A stretch of 12,354 nucleotides of DNA from Bacteriovoracaceae bacterium (GCA_018060635.1 JAGOVR010000038.1:1-12354); one strand, 5' to 3'. Shown: positions 1 through 6,976, counted from the first letter of the stretch. Made by a program: numbers and translations. Notes: a model not told the origin generated them from the sequence alone.

Positions 1-1512
1 GTTTTTCTTAAAACCTCTAGAGATATTACGGATACTAAAGCCAAAGCTCTCAAATTAAAAACAACTTTAGCTACAGTCACGACTACTGCTATGGGAGTAG
101 CGGCGGCTGTTGCTACTATTGAAGCACTCTCTAAAGCCGCAGATGGAGGAGCCTCTACCACTGTCATTTGTACTGCGGAGAGCTCTCCTCAGCATTTTCT
201 TAAAAAATTAAATGCTTTAAGTTTTCTGGCCCATTTGTCTTCTAAACTACATCAAAGTAAAAAAGGATTAGATGCCATTGCTCTTTTTAAGGAATGGGAA
301 GGCATGAGTAGTGATGCAAACAAATCTCTAAGTTTAGATGAATACACTCAGTTAGAAAAAGCCCCTATCGCTCTGTCTTCCTACAAAGAAACTCTGCTTT
401 CTGCTGTTGGTCTTTTAGAACAATTTTTAATCCCCTCTGCTTTTGCTAAGTTTGAAACAGAGGAAATTACGAACCTTCTGGGAATAGGAGGAGGAGCGGC
501 TCTCAACCTTAAAATTTTTGAAAAATCTATGAAAAAATTTACCAAGAGAATGATGGGAGATGCTGTTAATAGAGCCATCCTCTTTGGTTCTTTTGCGGCA
601 CTTGGGGGAACTTATACAGGACGCTTAGGAAAAAGACTTTCAACACTGCAAGGTCAATTAGAGACAACGACTCAAGCCTTAGATGAAGCTTATGATGACA
701 ATACTTATGCTGGTTTATATACAGGAACGACTCCTCCTGCAACTCCTCAACCTACTGATATTTTACCCTACCCTGAACTAACAGTTTTTGGACCCACAGG
801 TAATAATTGTATAACTGGAAGCTATCAAACTTCACTGCAAGCTAGTTCTTGTTCCTGCGCTCAAACCAATAGCTGTCAATCTCACAATTACCGTTTTAAT
901 TTTGGTAATTTTCCCGCCAGTGTCAGTGATTACACAGCACAATTATTAGATGCCAACAATCACTTAAACGCTGGTCGCTATGACAAGTTAAGTATTACAG
1001 CAGGTTCTCTGCATAGATCTGCTTCACGTATTTTACAAAACAAGAAATCCCTGAATAAATCACTACAAGAAAAAATGGGGAAAAACTTTTCGCTAGAAAA
1101 TGAATCTGCCAAACTTTTATCTGATTTAAGAAAAGATATGAAAGACAGTTGGAATAAAGAGCAGGCAAGCTCACCTTTACTTGCCTCTTTAGGTGAGCCT
1201 AAATTTGATAATCCCAAGAAAGAAGAGATAAAAACGATTCTCCCTAAAGAAAGTGATATTCTTAAAAAAAATACAGCAAGTGGTCTAACGGAAGATATCT
1301 CTCTTTCTATCGGTCAAGATGAAATAATTCCTTACAATGAAGATATGGGGAATAATGATTCTCTTGGGCGATTGGATGAATATGCCCTTAACTATCCTGA
1401 TATTAATAAAAAAGATAAAGGCGATCTCTTTAAAATTATTTCTCTGCACTACCTAAAATCCTATGACCGATTACTTAAGCAAAGAACGACTGATTCTCTC
1501 ATGAAAAAGTAG
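1..1512 (+). CDS. Uncharacterised large protein with Cys cluster, 5'-truncated by window edge
   Basis: The frame is open from base 1 with no stop, so the ATG at 91 is probably internal and the true start lies upstream. About 503 codons are visible, ending in TAG. Two hydrophobic, Ala/Gly-rich stretches (window codons about 22-40 and 187-207) could be membrane segments or amphipathic helices. A short cysteine cluster follows (C270, then C284, C286 and C292 in a CSC-x5-C arrangement), preceded by a Pro/Thr-rich linker (about codons 241-252). The C-terminal half is charged and helical, with many Lys and Glu. I recognise no enzyme domain. Cysteine pairs in a Ser/Thr/Asn-rich context suggest disulfides in an exported or envelope protein, which is inference. 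Similar lineage-specific proteins are, from memory, common in Bdellovibrio-like bacteria. It converges on the zinc-ribbon gene with only 4 bp between stop codons. Confidence 0.75.
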   Translation, partial: VFLKTSRDITDTKAKALKLKTTLATVTTTAMGVAAAVATIEALSKAADGGASTTVICTAESSPQHFLKKLNALSFLAHLSSKLHQSKKGLDAIALFKEWEGMSSDANKSLSLDEYTQLEKAPIALSSYKETLLSAVGLLEQFLIPSAFAKFETEEITNLLGIGGGAALNLKIFEKSMKKFTKRMMGDAVNRAILFGSFAALGGTYTGRLGKRLSTLQGQLETTTQALDEAYDDNTYAGLYTGTTPPATPQPTDILPYPELTVFGPTGNNCITGSYQTSLQASSCSCAQTNSCQSHNYRFNFGNFPASVSDYTAQLLDANNHLNAGRYDKLSITAGSLHRSASRILQNKKSLNKSLQEKMGKNFSLENESAKLLSDLRKDMKDSWNKEQASSPLLASLGEPKFDNPKKEEIKTILPKESDILKKNTASGLTEDISLSIGQDEIIPYNEDMGNNDSLGRLDEYALNYPDINKKDKGDLFKIISLHYLKSYDRLLKQRTTDSLMKK

Positions 1513-1516
1513 TCTT

Positions 1517-1969
1517 TCAATGTTGTAAAGGCTTACCTTCAAAATTATGATCCGCATATTGAATACGATCGTTCATTTCGTGGTTAAAAGGTGGAATAGA
1601 AAGAACATTACTAGCCCCTCTAAAAATTGTTTCACATTTATAGCAAACGGCAATCTGGTGTAATTTACGAAATAAAATAAGATCCGCTAAATAAAGAACA
1701 ATAAAACTCAAGCCATAAGTCCAAATAGATAAAATAGCGGCTATCACAAAAAGAATAACTCCAAGCTTCCGATTAAAATCTTTTTGACTATAAAAATCTT
1801 TACGTTCACACACAGGGCAAATTTCTACTCTATTTTCTTTATGAGAATTTTGAAAAAATATTTTTATTTCATGTTTGCAAATATCACAGCAAGTATGTGT
1901 GGCTAACAAATCAGGTTGTATATGGATAGCTGAACCACACTCAGGGCAGGTTATGAGTACTGTCATCAT
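1517..1969 (-). CDS. Membrane protein with zinc ribbons flanking a transmembrane hairpin
   Basis: A 150-residue protein. CxxC pairs occur at C8/C11, C28/C31 (beside C27), C51/C54 and C109/C112. The first two pairs look like one N-terminal zinc ribbon. The third and fourth are separated by two hydrophobic helices (about 69-82 and 86-100), so they could meet as a second ribbon on the same side of the membrane. The C-terminal tail is polar with several His. The ATG overlaps the stop of the upstream membrane-protein gene (ATGA, 1966-1969), the usual sign of translational coupling, and a second ATG follows directly. Zinc ribbons suggest nucleic-acid or protein binding, but no function can be assigned. 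The wording around C51-G70 (CPVC...DFYSQKDF) looks like a conserved uncharacterised family, judged from memory only. It is the last gene of the ftsY-led cluster. Confidence 0.85.
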   Translation of the reverse strand: MMTVLITCPECGSAIHIQPDLLATHTCCDICKHEIKIFFQNSHKENRVEICPVCERKDFYSQKDFNRKLGVILFVIAAILSIWTYGLSFIVLYLADLILFRKLHQIAVCYKCETIFRGASNVLSIPPFNHEMNDRIQYADHNFEGKPLQH

Positions 1970-2721
1970 ATAAAAATTCCATGTTGATAATAGAGATAAA
2001 TAGAGATCACTTCACCTATAATCATAAAAAAAACCATCACATATAAAAGTCCTGTGGCACTTTGAATAGAGTTCATCTTAGTTAGCTTGTAAGAAAAAAA
2101 ACCAATAATAGCAAGAGCCACATATCCCCATAACAAACGCATAAGAACAATAATTAAGTTAAAGAGAGAATCCATATGTCCTTCTAAAGATAAAAATTGC
2201 TCCGCTTTGTATAACCCATAAAGGCTACATACTATTTTAAGAATTAAAATAAAGAAAAAAACCTTAACAACTTTTAAAAGAATTTTTTCACTGAGCTTAG
2301 GAACTACTAGATAATAATGTCCTAGTAGCATGGAATAAACCACAATACCGACTAAACAAGATGTGATAATAAAAAAACTCCAAAGAACTAAATTGGTATG
2401 AGTGAATAAAAAAGCTACCATACTTAGTAAGATAATTTTAGCGTAGCCTATATAGTTAAGACTTTTCTGATTTTCTTTCTTTATAAAAAAAGTAGTAGAA
2501 AATAAAAGAGCTAATACTAAAATTACAAAAATTATTTTAATACTGGCAAAACTCAAAACAAATAAAAATGAAAACAGAATAAAACTAGCGAGAGCTACCG
2601 CATCGACTAATTTTTGAAAACCTAGCCCCGTTTGTTGCAAACTGGTAAAAGGCCTGCATCCCACTAATCCCAAGCTTAATGAAAGAAGAAAAAACTGAAC
2701 AACTTGCTTTATAACTTCCAT
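1966..2721 (-). CDS. Polytopic membrane protein with GHYYLV and QSATG motifs, function unknown
   Basis: A 251-residue protein when started at the ATG at 2721. An upstream in-frame GTG at 2769 would add 16 residues but has no Shine-Dalgarno and would deepen the overlap with the Nudix gene. The ATG start gives a hydrophobic N-terminus and a 13-bp overlap, with AAAAGG about 13 nt upstream. Around seven or eight hydrophobic segments are visible (about 5-21, 39-58, 60-80, 93-108, 113-135, 152-170, 187-210, 222-245). Residues 19-22 (LVGC) resemble a lipobox, but with so many later helices this may be chance. Two polar islands stand out: GHYYLVVP (134-141) and QSATGLLYV (220-228), followed by GE at 236-237. 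These look like conserved signatures of an uncharacterised family and might bind a cofactor or metal, which is inference. It is coupled to the zinc-ribbon gene by a 4-bp overlap. Confidence 0.8.
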   Translation of the reverse strand: MEVIKQVVQFFLLSLSLGLVGCRPFTSLQQTGLGFQKLVDAVALASFILFSFLFVLSFASIKIIFVILVLALLFSTTFFIKKENQKSLNYIGYAKIILLSMVAFLFTHTNLVLWSFFIITSCLVGIVVYSMLLGHYYLVVPKLSEKILLKVVKVFFFILILKIVCSLYGLYKAEQFLSLEGHMDSLFNLIIVLMRLLWGYVALAIIGFFSYKLTKMNSIQSATGLLYVMVFFMIIGEVISIYLYYQHGIFI

Positions 2722-3167
2722 AAAAGATCTGCTACCTTTTCCTTGGACAAGGCCAAAATATAAGCACACAATTCATCAATAATAGCATGATTAGCAGGTG
2801 GAATCTCTCCTTGCAAAAAAGATGATCCTTGTTGCAAATCTATTTTTATCCACCGACCGTGCTGTAAAGTTCCTAAATCTTTTACCAAATGAACAAAAAG
2901 AAAAATACTATTATTTGCAGTTGAGTGAATGTTATAAACTTTAAAAAAGCGCACAGTATGCTCAGGTGTTAGCTTGAGAGGAACTTCCTCCCAAACTTCT
3001 CTGCGCATGGCTTCTTCAGGACTCTCCCCTTCTTCAATGCCTCCCCCTGGAAACTCCCATAATCCTTTTATAGGCCCCTCTTCTAATCTCTCTTGTGTCC
3101 AAATCTCTATGGAATTTTCAGTCATATTCCTTAAAAAAACAGCTAACGACACATAAATTCTGTTCAC
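2709..3167 (-). CDS. Nudix hydrolase (MutT-like)
   Basis: A 152-residue single-domain Nudix protein. Members hydrolyse nucleoside diphosphates linked to another moiety; MutT-type members clean up oxidised dNTPs in the cytoplasm. The Nudix box runs from G42 to L64: G-x5-E48-x7-R56-E57-V-W-E60-E61-V-P-L, with the metal-binding REVWEE core intact. The family's penultimate Gly is Pro63 here. The preceding WEFPGG (37-42) is typical of MutT/NudG-like enzymes. The start is GTG at 3167, which overlaps the stop of the small membrane gene by 4 bp (GTGA) and has AGGA about 6 nt upstream. A later ATG (residue 15) would cut into the first beta strand. The substrate cannot be told from sequence, and 8-oxo-dGTP or another nucleotide is possible. 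It lies mid-cluster between two membrane-protein genes. Confidence 0.9.
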   Translation of the reverse strand: MNRIYVSLAVFLRNMTENSIEIWTQERLEEGPIKGLWEFPGGGIEEGESPEEAMRREVWEEVPLKLTPEHTVRFFKVYNIHSTANNSIFLFVHLVKDLGTLQHGRWIKIDLQQGSSFLQGEIPPANHAIIDELCAYILALSKEKVADLLWKL

Positions 3168-3484
3168 AATATTCCTAATTTTTTTCTAAAATAAAAAGAA
3201 TAAATTTCTGCGCTCAAGGAGCCCAAAAGGGTGAAGCCGATAGGAAGAAAAGAGCGAAAAAGTATATTAAGTAATAAGACAAATAAGAAGGGAATAAATG
3301 CCCTAATCAAGGGAATAAAAAGCGGAATTTTTGCAAAGGGAAAAAGTATTTTATTATTTAATAAAAAAATAAAACGTAAAAAAGAATATTTGTACTCTTT
3401 ATTTTCAATTCTTTTTTTGAGCGAGCTGGAATGTAAAAGGTAGCTCCAAAAAAAACCTAGTCCAAAAAGTAGATACCCTGACAT
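3164..3484 (-). CDS. Small membrane protein of unknown function
   Basis: A 106-residue basic hydrophobic protein when started at the ATG at 3484, which sits 1 bp after the rny stop codon. A TTG at 3496 would add four residues, but the AGGA at its 5' side is too close to it and better serves the ATG, though at a long 13-nt spacing. One N-terminal helix (about 3-17) is followed by a Lys/Arg/Glu loop (22-37). A long hydrophobic region (38-98) could hold two or three further helices, interrupted by charged residues and prolines, and the protein ends with a basic tail (FRKK). There is no motif I recognise. Its stop overlaps the Nudix GTG start, so it is very likely translated as part of the cluster. 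Co-transcription with rny could mean a link to membrane-bound RNA decay, but this is speculation. Confidence 0.7.
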   Translation of the reverse strand: MSGYLLFGLGFFWSYLLHSSSLKKRIENKEYKYSFLRFIFLLNNKILFPFAKIPLFIPLIRAFIPFLFVLLLNILFRSFLPIGFTLLGSLSAEIYSFYFRKKLGIL

Positions 3485-3485
3485 T

Positions 3486-5039
3486 TTACTTAGCAATTCC
3501 TACAGCTCTCGTCTCTCTCACAACTGTTACCTTAATAGTTCCAGGGTATGACATCTCTGATTCAATTTTCTTAGCAATATCACGAGAAAGCATAATAGTT
3601 GCATTATCATCTACTTTTTCATTTTCAACCATGACACGAATTTCTCTACCCGCGGAGATGGCATAACACTTACTGACTCCAGGGAAGCCATTCACGATAG
3701 ATTCAATATCTGTAAGCCTTGAAACATAAGACTCCATCATGGCCTTACGTGCCCCAGGCCTTGCTCCTGAAAGAGCATCAGATGCCGTCACAATGTGGGC
3801 CAGAACTGATTCAGGTTTTTCATCATCATGGTGAGCACGAATAGCATGAACAATATCTGCTGACTCACCATATTTTTTAGCAAAGTCCGCTCCAATCACA
3901 GCGTGTGACCCTTCAGCCGAAGCATCTAAAACTTTTCCAATGTCATGCAGAAGTCCAGCTCTACGAGCTTGTTTTACATTCAGACCTAGCTCTGCCGCCA
4001 TAGCTCCTGCAATAAAAGCCGCTTCTAGTGCGTGTTGATATTGGTTTTGAGTGTAAGATGTTCGCCAGTTAAGCGCTCCCACTAATTTTAAAATTTCTGG
4101 ATGAATCCCATGCACGCCAATTTCCATTTGCGCTCGTTCTCCTAAATCTCTCAGTCTTGCTTCAAATTCAATACGTGCTTTATTATGAAATTCTTCAATT
4201 TTCGCTGGATGAATACGACCATCCGCAATCAATCTTTCAATAGTCATACGAGAAATTTCTCTTCTCACCACGTTGAAAGACGAAATAACCACCGTTCCTG
4301 GAGTATCATCAATAATAAGATCCACCCCACAAATTTGTTCAAAAGCTCGAATATTACGCCCTTCTCGTCCAATCAGTCTTCCTTTCACTCCATCATCAGG
4401 AATATCCACAGATGTCACTGTTCTTTCTGCTACGTATTCACCAGCAAAACGCTGAATAGCAATTCCAATAACTCTTTTCGCTTTTTTCTCTGCTTCTTCT
4501 TGAGTTTCTTCTTCAATTTTGCGGATAGCTTTTGCCGCATCTACTTTGGCTTCTTCAGTTAGTGCTTGCATGAGTTCTTGCTTAGCTTGTTCACGAGTCA
4601 GCCCACTCACTACTGTTAGTTTGTCAGCGATGTCATTTACCATTTCTTTATATTTTTGCTCTTCTTGCTGAATTTTTTGTTTGGATTTTTCTAATTCTTC
4701 TTCTTTGAGTTTTAATTTTTCTAACTCTTTATTCCGATCTTCTAACTTTTGCTCTAAGATTACTTCTTTACGAGAAAGATTACGCTCTTGATCTTTAAGT
4801 GATTGTTGATTCTTTTTAAATTCCTCTTCTAATTTTTCTCGCTCTTCTTTTATAATATCTTTGGCTTCTTTTTTAGCTTGATAGCGAATATCGTTAGCCT
4901 CTAATTTTGCTTTATTAACAACATCTTTACCCTTCGCTTCTAACTCTTTTTTCTGAGCTTGGGCCTTAAGATGACGAAGAAGAAAACCTAGTCCTAATCC
5001 TAAAATAAGAGCGAGCACTGCAAAAATTATGGTGAGCAT
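3486..5039 (-). CDS. rny: Ribonuclease Y
   Basis: RNase Y is a membrane-anchored endoribonuclease that starts mRNA decay. The 517 residues match the family's usual length of about 520. In order: an N-terminal transmembrane helix (4-22); a long Lys/Glu-rich coiled coil (about 25-190); a KH RNA-binding domain with the GxxG loop GREG (224-227) inside GRLIGREGRNIRAF; an HD hydrolase domain with His336 in the helix before the HD pair and the catalytic H365-D366 in GLLHDIGK; and a conserved C-terminal region ending GTIKVTVVRETRAVGIAK. The ATG at 5039 has AAGGA about 7 nt upstream and lies 4 bp after the ygfA stop. No key residue is missing. RNase Y is typical of Firmicutes but also occurs in delta-proteobacterial and Bdellovibrio-like lineages, which helps place the organism. 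Confidence 0.98.
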   Translation of the reverse strand: MLTIIFAVLALILGLGLGFLLRHLKAQAQKKELEAKGKDVVNKAKLEANDIRYQAKKEAKDIIKEEREKLEEEFKKNQQSLKDQERNLSRKEVILEQKLEDRNKELEKLKLKEEELEKSKQKIQQEEQKYKEMVNDIADKLTVVSGLTREQAKQELMQALTEEAKVDAAKAIRKIEEETQEEAEKKAKRVIGIAIQRFAGEYVAERTVTSVDIPDDGVKGRLIGREGRNIRAFEQICGVDLIIDDTPGTVVISSFNVVRREISRMTIERLIADGRIHPAKIEEFHNKARIEFEARLRDLGERAQMEIGVHGIHPEILKLVGALNWRTSYTQNQYQHALEAAFIAGAMAAELGLNVKQARRAGLLHDIGKVLDASAEGSHAVIGADFAKKYGESADIVHAIRAHHDDEKPESVLAHIVTASDALSGARPGARKAMMESYVSRLTDIESIVNGFPGVSKCYAISAGREIRVMVENEKVDDNATIMLSRDIAKKIESEMSYPGTIKVTVVRETRAVGIAK

Positions 5040-5043
5040 ATGT

Positions 5044-5604
5044 TTATCCTTTTATATTTATTATACTTTTATCGGTTATAATATTTTGTACCATTTGATC
5101 ATGTTCTTCTGTTGCAATATCTTGTGCTATTTGTTCTTCAAAACAAATTCCTACCGTTACACCTTTAAAATTTTTCAAATAACGATCATAATAACCCTTA
5201 CCTCGTCCTAAACGCTTTCCTTCTTTACTGTAGGCCAAAGCAGGAACTAAAAGTACCGCAGGAGAAACTTCTAAGGCAGACTCTGGAGGGATTTTAAGAG
5301 AAACTCCAAATTCTTGCCCTTCTTTTAAATCCATCAAAGAACATTTTTTAAAAATAAGATGAGAATCTTTAGCAGTAGGAAAGGCGAAATGAGATTCTAA
5401 GGATTGCATAGGGCCTAAATACCAGATGGCTTCATCATGCATGGGTGCATACCCCCCAATAACACAAGAGTCTGTACCTGTCTCTTTAAGGAATTTAAAG
5501 ACTTTTTCCGACACTTCTTGGCTTTTTTGTTGTCGTACTTCTGCAGAAAGAAGTTGCACTTCTTCCTTTATTTTTTTTCTTAAATTTTTTTTTGCCAGTT
5601 GCAC
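5044..5604 (-). CDS. ygfA: 5-formyltetrahydrofolate cyclo-ligase
   Basis: This enzyme converts 5-formyl-THF to 5,10-methenyl-THF with ATP in the cytoplasm, returning a storage folate to one-carbon metabolism. With a GTG start at 5604 it has 186 residues, normal for the family. The N-terminal LRKKIKEE helix that contacts the nucleotide is at 8-15. The signature loop VPALAYSKEGKRLGRGKGYYDR occupies 120-141, with the GKGYYDR part strongly conserved. The FGVSLKIPP stretch (99-107) is where the family has its substrate-side strand. I prefer GTG 5604 over the TTG at 5625 because AAGG sits 7 nt before it, while the TTG has only A/T sequence upstream; the TTG start would add seven residues. It follows zapA by 45 bp and precedes rny by 4 bp. 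The zapA neighbour is shared with gamma-proteobacteria, but no 6S RNA gene fits in the gap. Confidence 0.95.
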   Translation of the reverse strand: MQLAKKNLRKKIKEEVQLLSAEVRQQKSQEVSEKVFKFLKETGTDSCVIGGYAPMHDEAIWYLGPMQSLESHFAFPTAKDSHLIFKKCSLMDLKEGQEFGVSLKIPPESALEVSPAVLLVPALAYSKEGKRLGRGKGYYDRYLKNFKGVTVGICFEEQIAQDIATEEHDQMVQNIITDKSIINIKG

Positions 5605-5611
5605 GCACAAG

Positions 5612-5617
5612 CCTTTT
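5612..5617 (-). promoter_or_regulatory. Ribosome binding site deciding the ygfA start
   Basis: On the minus strand this reads AAAAGG, followed by seven bases and the GTG at 5604. The alternative TTG at 5610 is only one base from it, and the TTG at 5625 lies upstream of it, so this site supports the GTG start. Confidence 0.6.
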
Positions 5618-5649
5618 TTGAGCAAAAAAAATCAAGAAGAATTAATTTT

Positions 5650-5949
5650 TTAGGAAAGAGGAGGATTTATACTCTCAACCACATTTAGGATTTCTAAAAG
5701 CGGAGTCTCTAATGCTTTGATATCTTCACGATATTCTGACTCTAGCTTCATATATTCCAAGGCCATCTGTAATGCCACCAGCACTGCAATTTTTGCTTCA
5801 GGCAACTGGGGGTTTGTAAGCTTTATTTTATGGGCGATTTGCTCCACTTTTTGCACAACATCACAAGCACGAGGCTCACCACTCATATCACTTTCAGGCC
5901 GAAAGGAGACTTTAAATCCTAAAACATCAAATTCTTCTTTATTACTCAT
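5650..5949 (-). CDS. zapA: Cell division protein ZapA
   Basis: ZapA bundles and stabilises FtsZ filaments at mid-cell. The protein has 99 residues, the usual size. The N-terminal globular part has the family's beta-hairpin pattern (FDVLGFKVSFR, 7-17). Residues 52-70 (AKIAVLVALQMALEYMKLE) match the characteristic 'ERIAVLAALNIADELLRL'-type helix. The C-terminal helix (about 55-92) is the expected dimer/tetramer coiled coil. The ATG at 5949 has no clear Shine-Dalgarno, so translation may depend on ftsY, which ends 27 bp upstream. Position between ftsY and ygfA supports the call, because zapA and ygfA are neighbours in many proteobacteria. I see nothing abnormal apart from a somewhat short C-terminal coil. 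Confidence 0.92.
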   Translation of the reverse strand: MSNKEEFDVLGFKVSFRPESDMSGEPRACDVVQKVEQIAHKIKLTNPQLPEAKIAVLVALQMALEYMKLESEYREDIKALETPLLEILNVVESINPPLS

Positions 5950-5976
5950 AGATCTAAAGTAAAGGCTGGCCCCAGT

Positions 5977-6876
5977 TTAGTCAATTAAAAGTAGCGATTT
6001 TAGATATTCCTCACTGTTAAAACGATCTAAATCCTCTATGGACTCTCCTACTCCGATATAAACTAAAGGAATTTTAAGTTGCGTCGCAATGCCCAGTCCA
6101 AACCCTGCTTTAGCTGAACCATCACACTTAGTTAAAATAAGACCTGTAACCCCCAAAGCTTCATGAAATTCTAGAGCTTGATTAAAGGCATTCTGTCCCG
6201 TAATAGCATCTAAAACTAACCATACTTCGTGCGGAGCTGTGGGATCAAGTTTTTGCAAAACTCGCTTATTTTTTTTAAGTTCTTCCATTAGATGGGTTTT
6301 AGTATGAAGTCTTCCCGCTGTATCTAAAAAACAAAAATCTACTTTTTCTTCCTGAGCTTTTTTCAGTGTTTCAAAAGCCACACCACTAGAATCCGAACCC
6401 TCTTTACCTTCCACTAAAAGAGACCCTGCTCTCTCACTCCAAACTTTTAGTTGTTGTGAAGCCGCGGCCCTAAAGGTGTCTCCTGCTCCTACCAAAACTT
6501 TAGCCCCCTCTCTCGTAAATTTAGCGGCTAGCTTGCCTACAGTGGTAGTTTTTCCCACACCATTCACACCCACAATCATGATAACTTTAGGAGAGGCAAC
6601 AATTTTTTCTGAAATTTTTTCTTGGATAGGATCTAACTTGGATTTAAATAAATTAAAAAGAAATTTTTTAGGGTCTTCTTCCAAAGGTTTTTTTTTAAGT
6701 GCTGTGACTACTTCTTCCACCATAGTGGGACCTATATCTGAAGCGTAAAGTAAGCCTTCCATCTCTTCTAGTTTTTCTGCTGATATTTTTTCTCCTATCA
6801 CCAGAGTTGTAATTTTGGACCACACTTCTGTTTGGGATTTTATCAAACCTTTTTTTAGACGATCAAAAAATGACAC
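5977..6876 (-). CDS. ftsY: Signal recognition particle receptor FtsY
   Basis: FtsY is the SRP receptor GTPase that docks SRP-ribosome complexes at the inner membrane. It has 299 residues and lacks the long acidic A domain of the E. coli protein; a short amphipathic N-terminus (MSFFDRLKKGLIKS) would serve as the membrane contact. The N domain is about 1-90. The G domain carries GVNGVGKTT (P-loop, 103-111), GDTFRAAA (132-139), DTAGR (185-189) and TKCDGSAKAG (249-258, usually TKLDGTAKGG). The closing DLDRF (283-287) is typical of SRP GTPases. The start is GTG at 6876, with AAGGA about 8 nt upstream. It is the first gene of the minus-strand cluster and is read from a promoter in the divergent region with epmA. 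Ffh is excluded because the C-terminal M domain is absent. Confidence 0.97.
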   Translation of the reverse strand: MSFFDRLKKGLIKSQTEVWSKITTLVIGEKISAEKLEEMEGLLYASDIGPTMVEEVVTALKKKPLEEDPKKFLFNLFKSKLDPIQEKISEKIVASPKVIMIVGVNGVGKTTTVGKLAAKFTREGAKVLVGAGDTFRAAASQQLKVWSERAGSLLVEGKEGSDSSGVAFETLKKAQEEKVDFCFLDTAGRLHTKTHLMEELKKNKRVLQKLDPTAPHEVWLVLDAITGQNAFNQALEFHEALGVTGLILTKCDGSAKAGFGLGIATQLKIPLVYIGVGESIEDLDRFNSEEYLKSLLLID

Positions 6877-6919
6877 GAATATTATCCTTTTTAAATATAA
6901 TCTTTTATGGATTGTTAGA

Positions 6920-6946
6920 ATTATCCTCTCACTCTAAAAGTGTCAA
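6920..6946 (-). promoter_or_regulatory. Candidate sigma70 promoter for the ftsY cluster
   Basis: On the minus strand a perfect TTGACA (6941-6946) is followed after 15 bp by GATAAT (6920-6925, 5 of 6 to consensus). The spacer is shorter than the ideal 17 bp. A transcript would begin near 6913 and give a leader of about 37 nt before the GTG. A second AT-rich stretch nearer the gene could also serve as a -10. Confidence 0.45.
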
Positions 6947-6952
6947 CTTGAC
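6942..6952. promoter_or_regulatory. Palindrome GTCAA-C-TTGAC formed by back-to-back -35 boxes
   Basis: The sequence GTCAACTTGAC is a perfect 11-bp palindrome with a single central base. Its left arm is the complement of the ftsY-side TTGAC and its right arm is a plus-strand TTGAC (6948-6952) pointing to epmA. It may simply be two -35 elements that cannot be occupied at once, or it may be an operator. The palindrome itself is visible; the role is inference. Confidence 0.35.
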
Positions 6953-6976
6953 TGTATGTCGGAAATGGCGGACAAA
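6948..6976 (+). promoter_or_regulatory. Weak candidate promoter for epmA
   Basis: TTGACT (6948-6953, 5 of 6) faces epmA. The expected -10 position 17 bp further on is GACAAA (6971-6976), with only 3 of 6 matches. Either the -10 is poor or the true promoter uses another element nearby. Confidence 0.2.

Noticed and set aside
1500..1522. TGAAA...TTTCA hairpin at the convergent junction as a bidirectional terminator
   Set aside because: The stem is only five A/T-rich pairs with an eight-base loop and no following T run on either strand.
2656..2661. LVGC as a lipoprotein signal
   Set aside because: It fits a lipobox by pattern, but the protein has many later membrane helices and a weakly charged N-terminus, so I do not call it a lipoprotein.
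2722..2769. Longer GTG start for the polytopic membrane protein
   Set aside because: There is no ribosome binding site, it overlaps the Nudix gene by 61 bp, and it would place a polar segment before the hydrophobic N-terminus.
3231..3443. Lys/Ile-rich plus-strand frame of 70 codons
   Set aside because: It is the complement of the small membrane protein gene, whose start and stop overlap neighbouring genes on the minus strand. The Lys-rich translation is what the complement of a Phe/Leu-rich gene gives.
4185..4562. 125-codon open frame on the plus strand opposite rny
   Set aside because: It is the antisense shadow of the RNase Y coding sequence. The translation is Asn/Ser/Phe-rich low complexity, has no family resemblance, and the opposite strand is unambiguous RNase Y.
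5605..5649. Possible intrinsic terminator or 6S RNA between zapA and ygfA
   Set aside because: There are A and T runs but no stable GC hairpin, and 45 bp is far too short for 6S RNA.
5717..5962. Plus-strand open frame opposite zapA
   Set aside because: It covers the zapA gene in antisense; ZapA motifs are clear on the minus strand and there is no ribosome binding site for the plus frame.
6476..6748. Plus-strand open frame opposite ftsY
   Set aside because: It is antisense to the FtsY GTPase domain, with no independent support.
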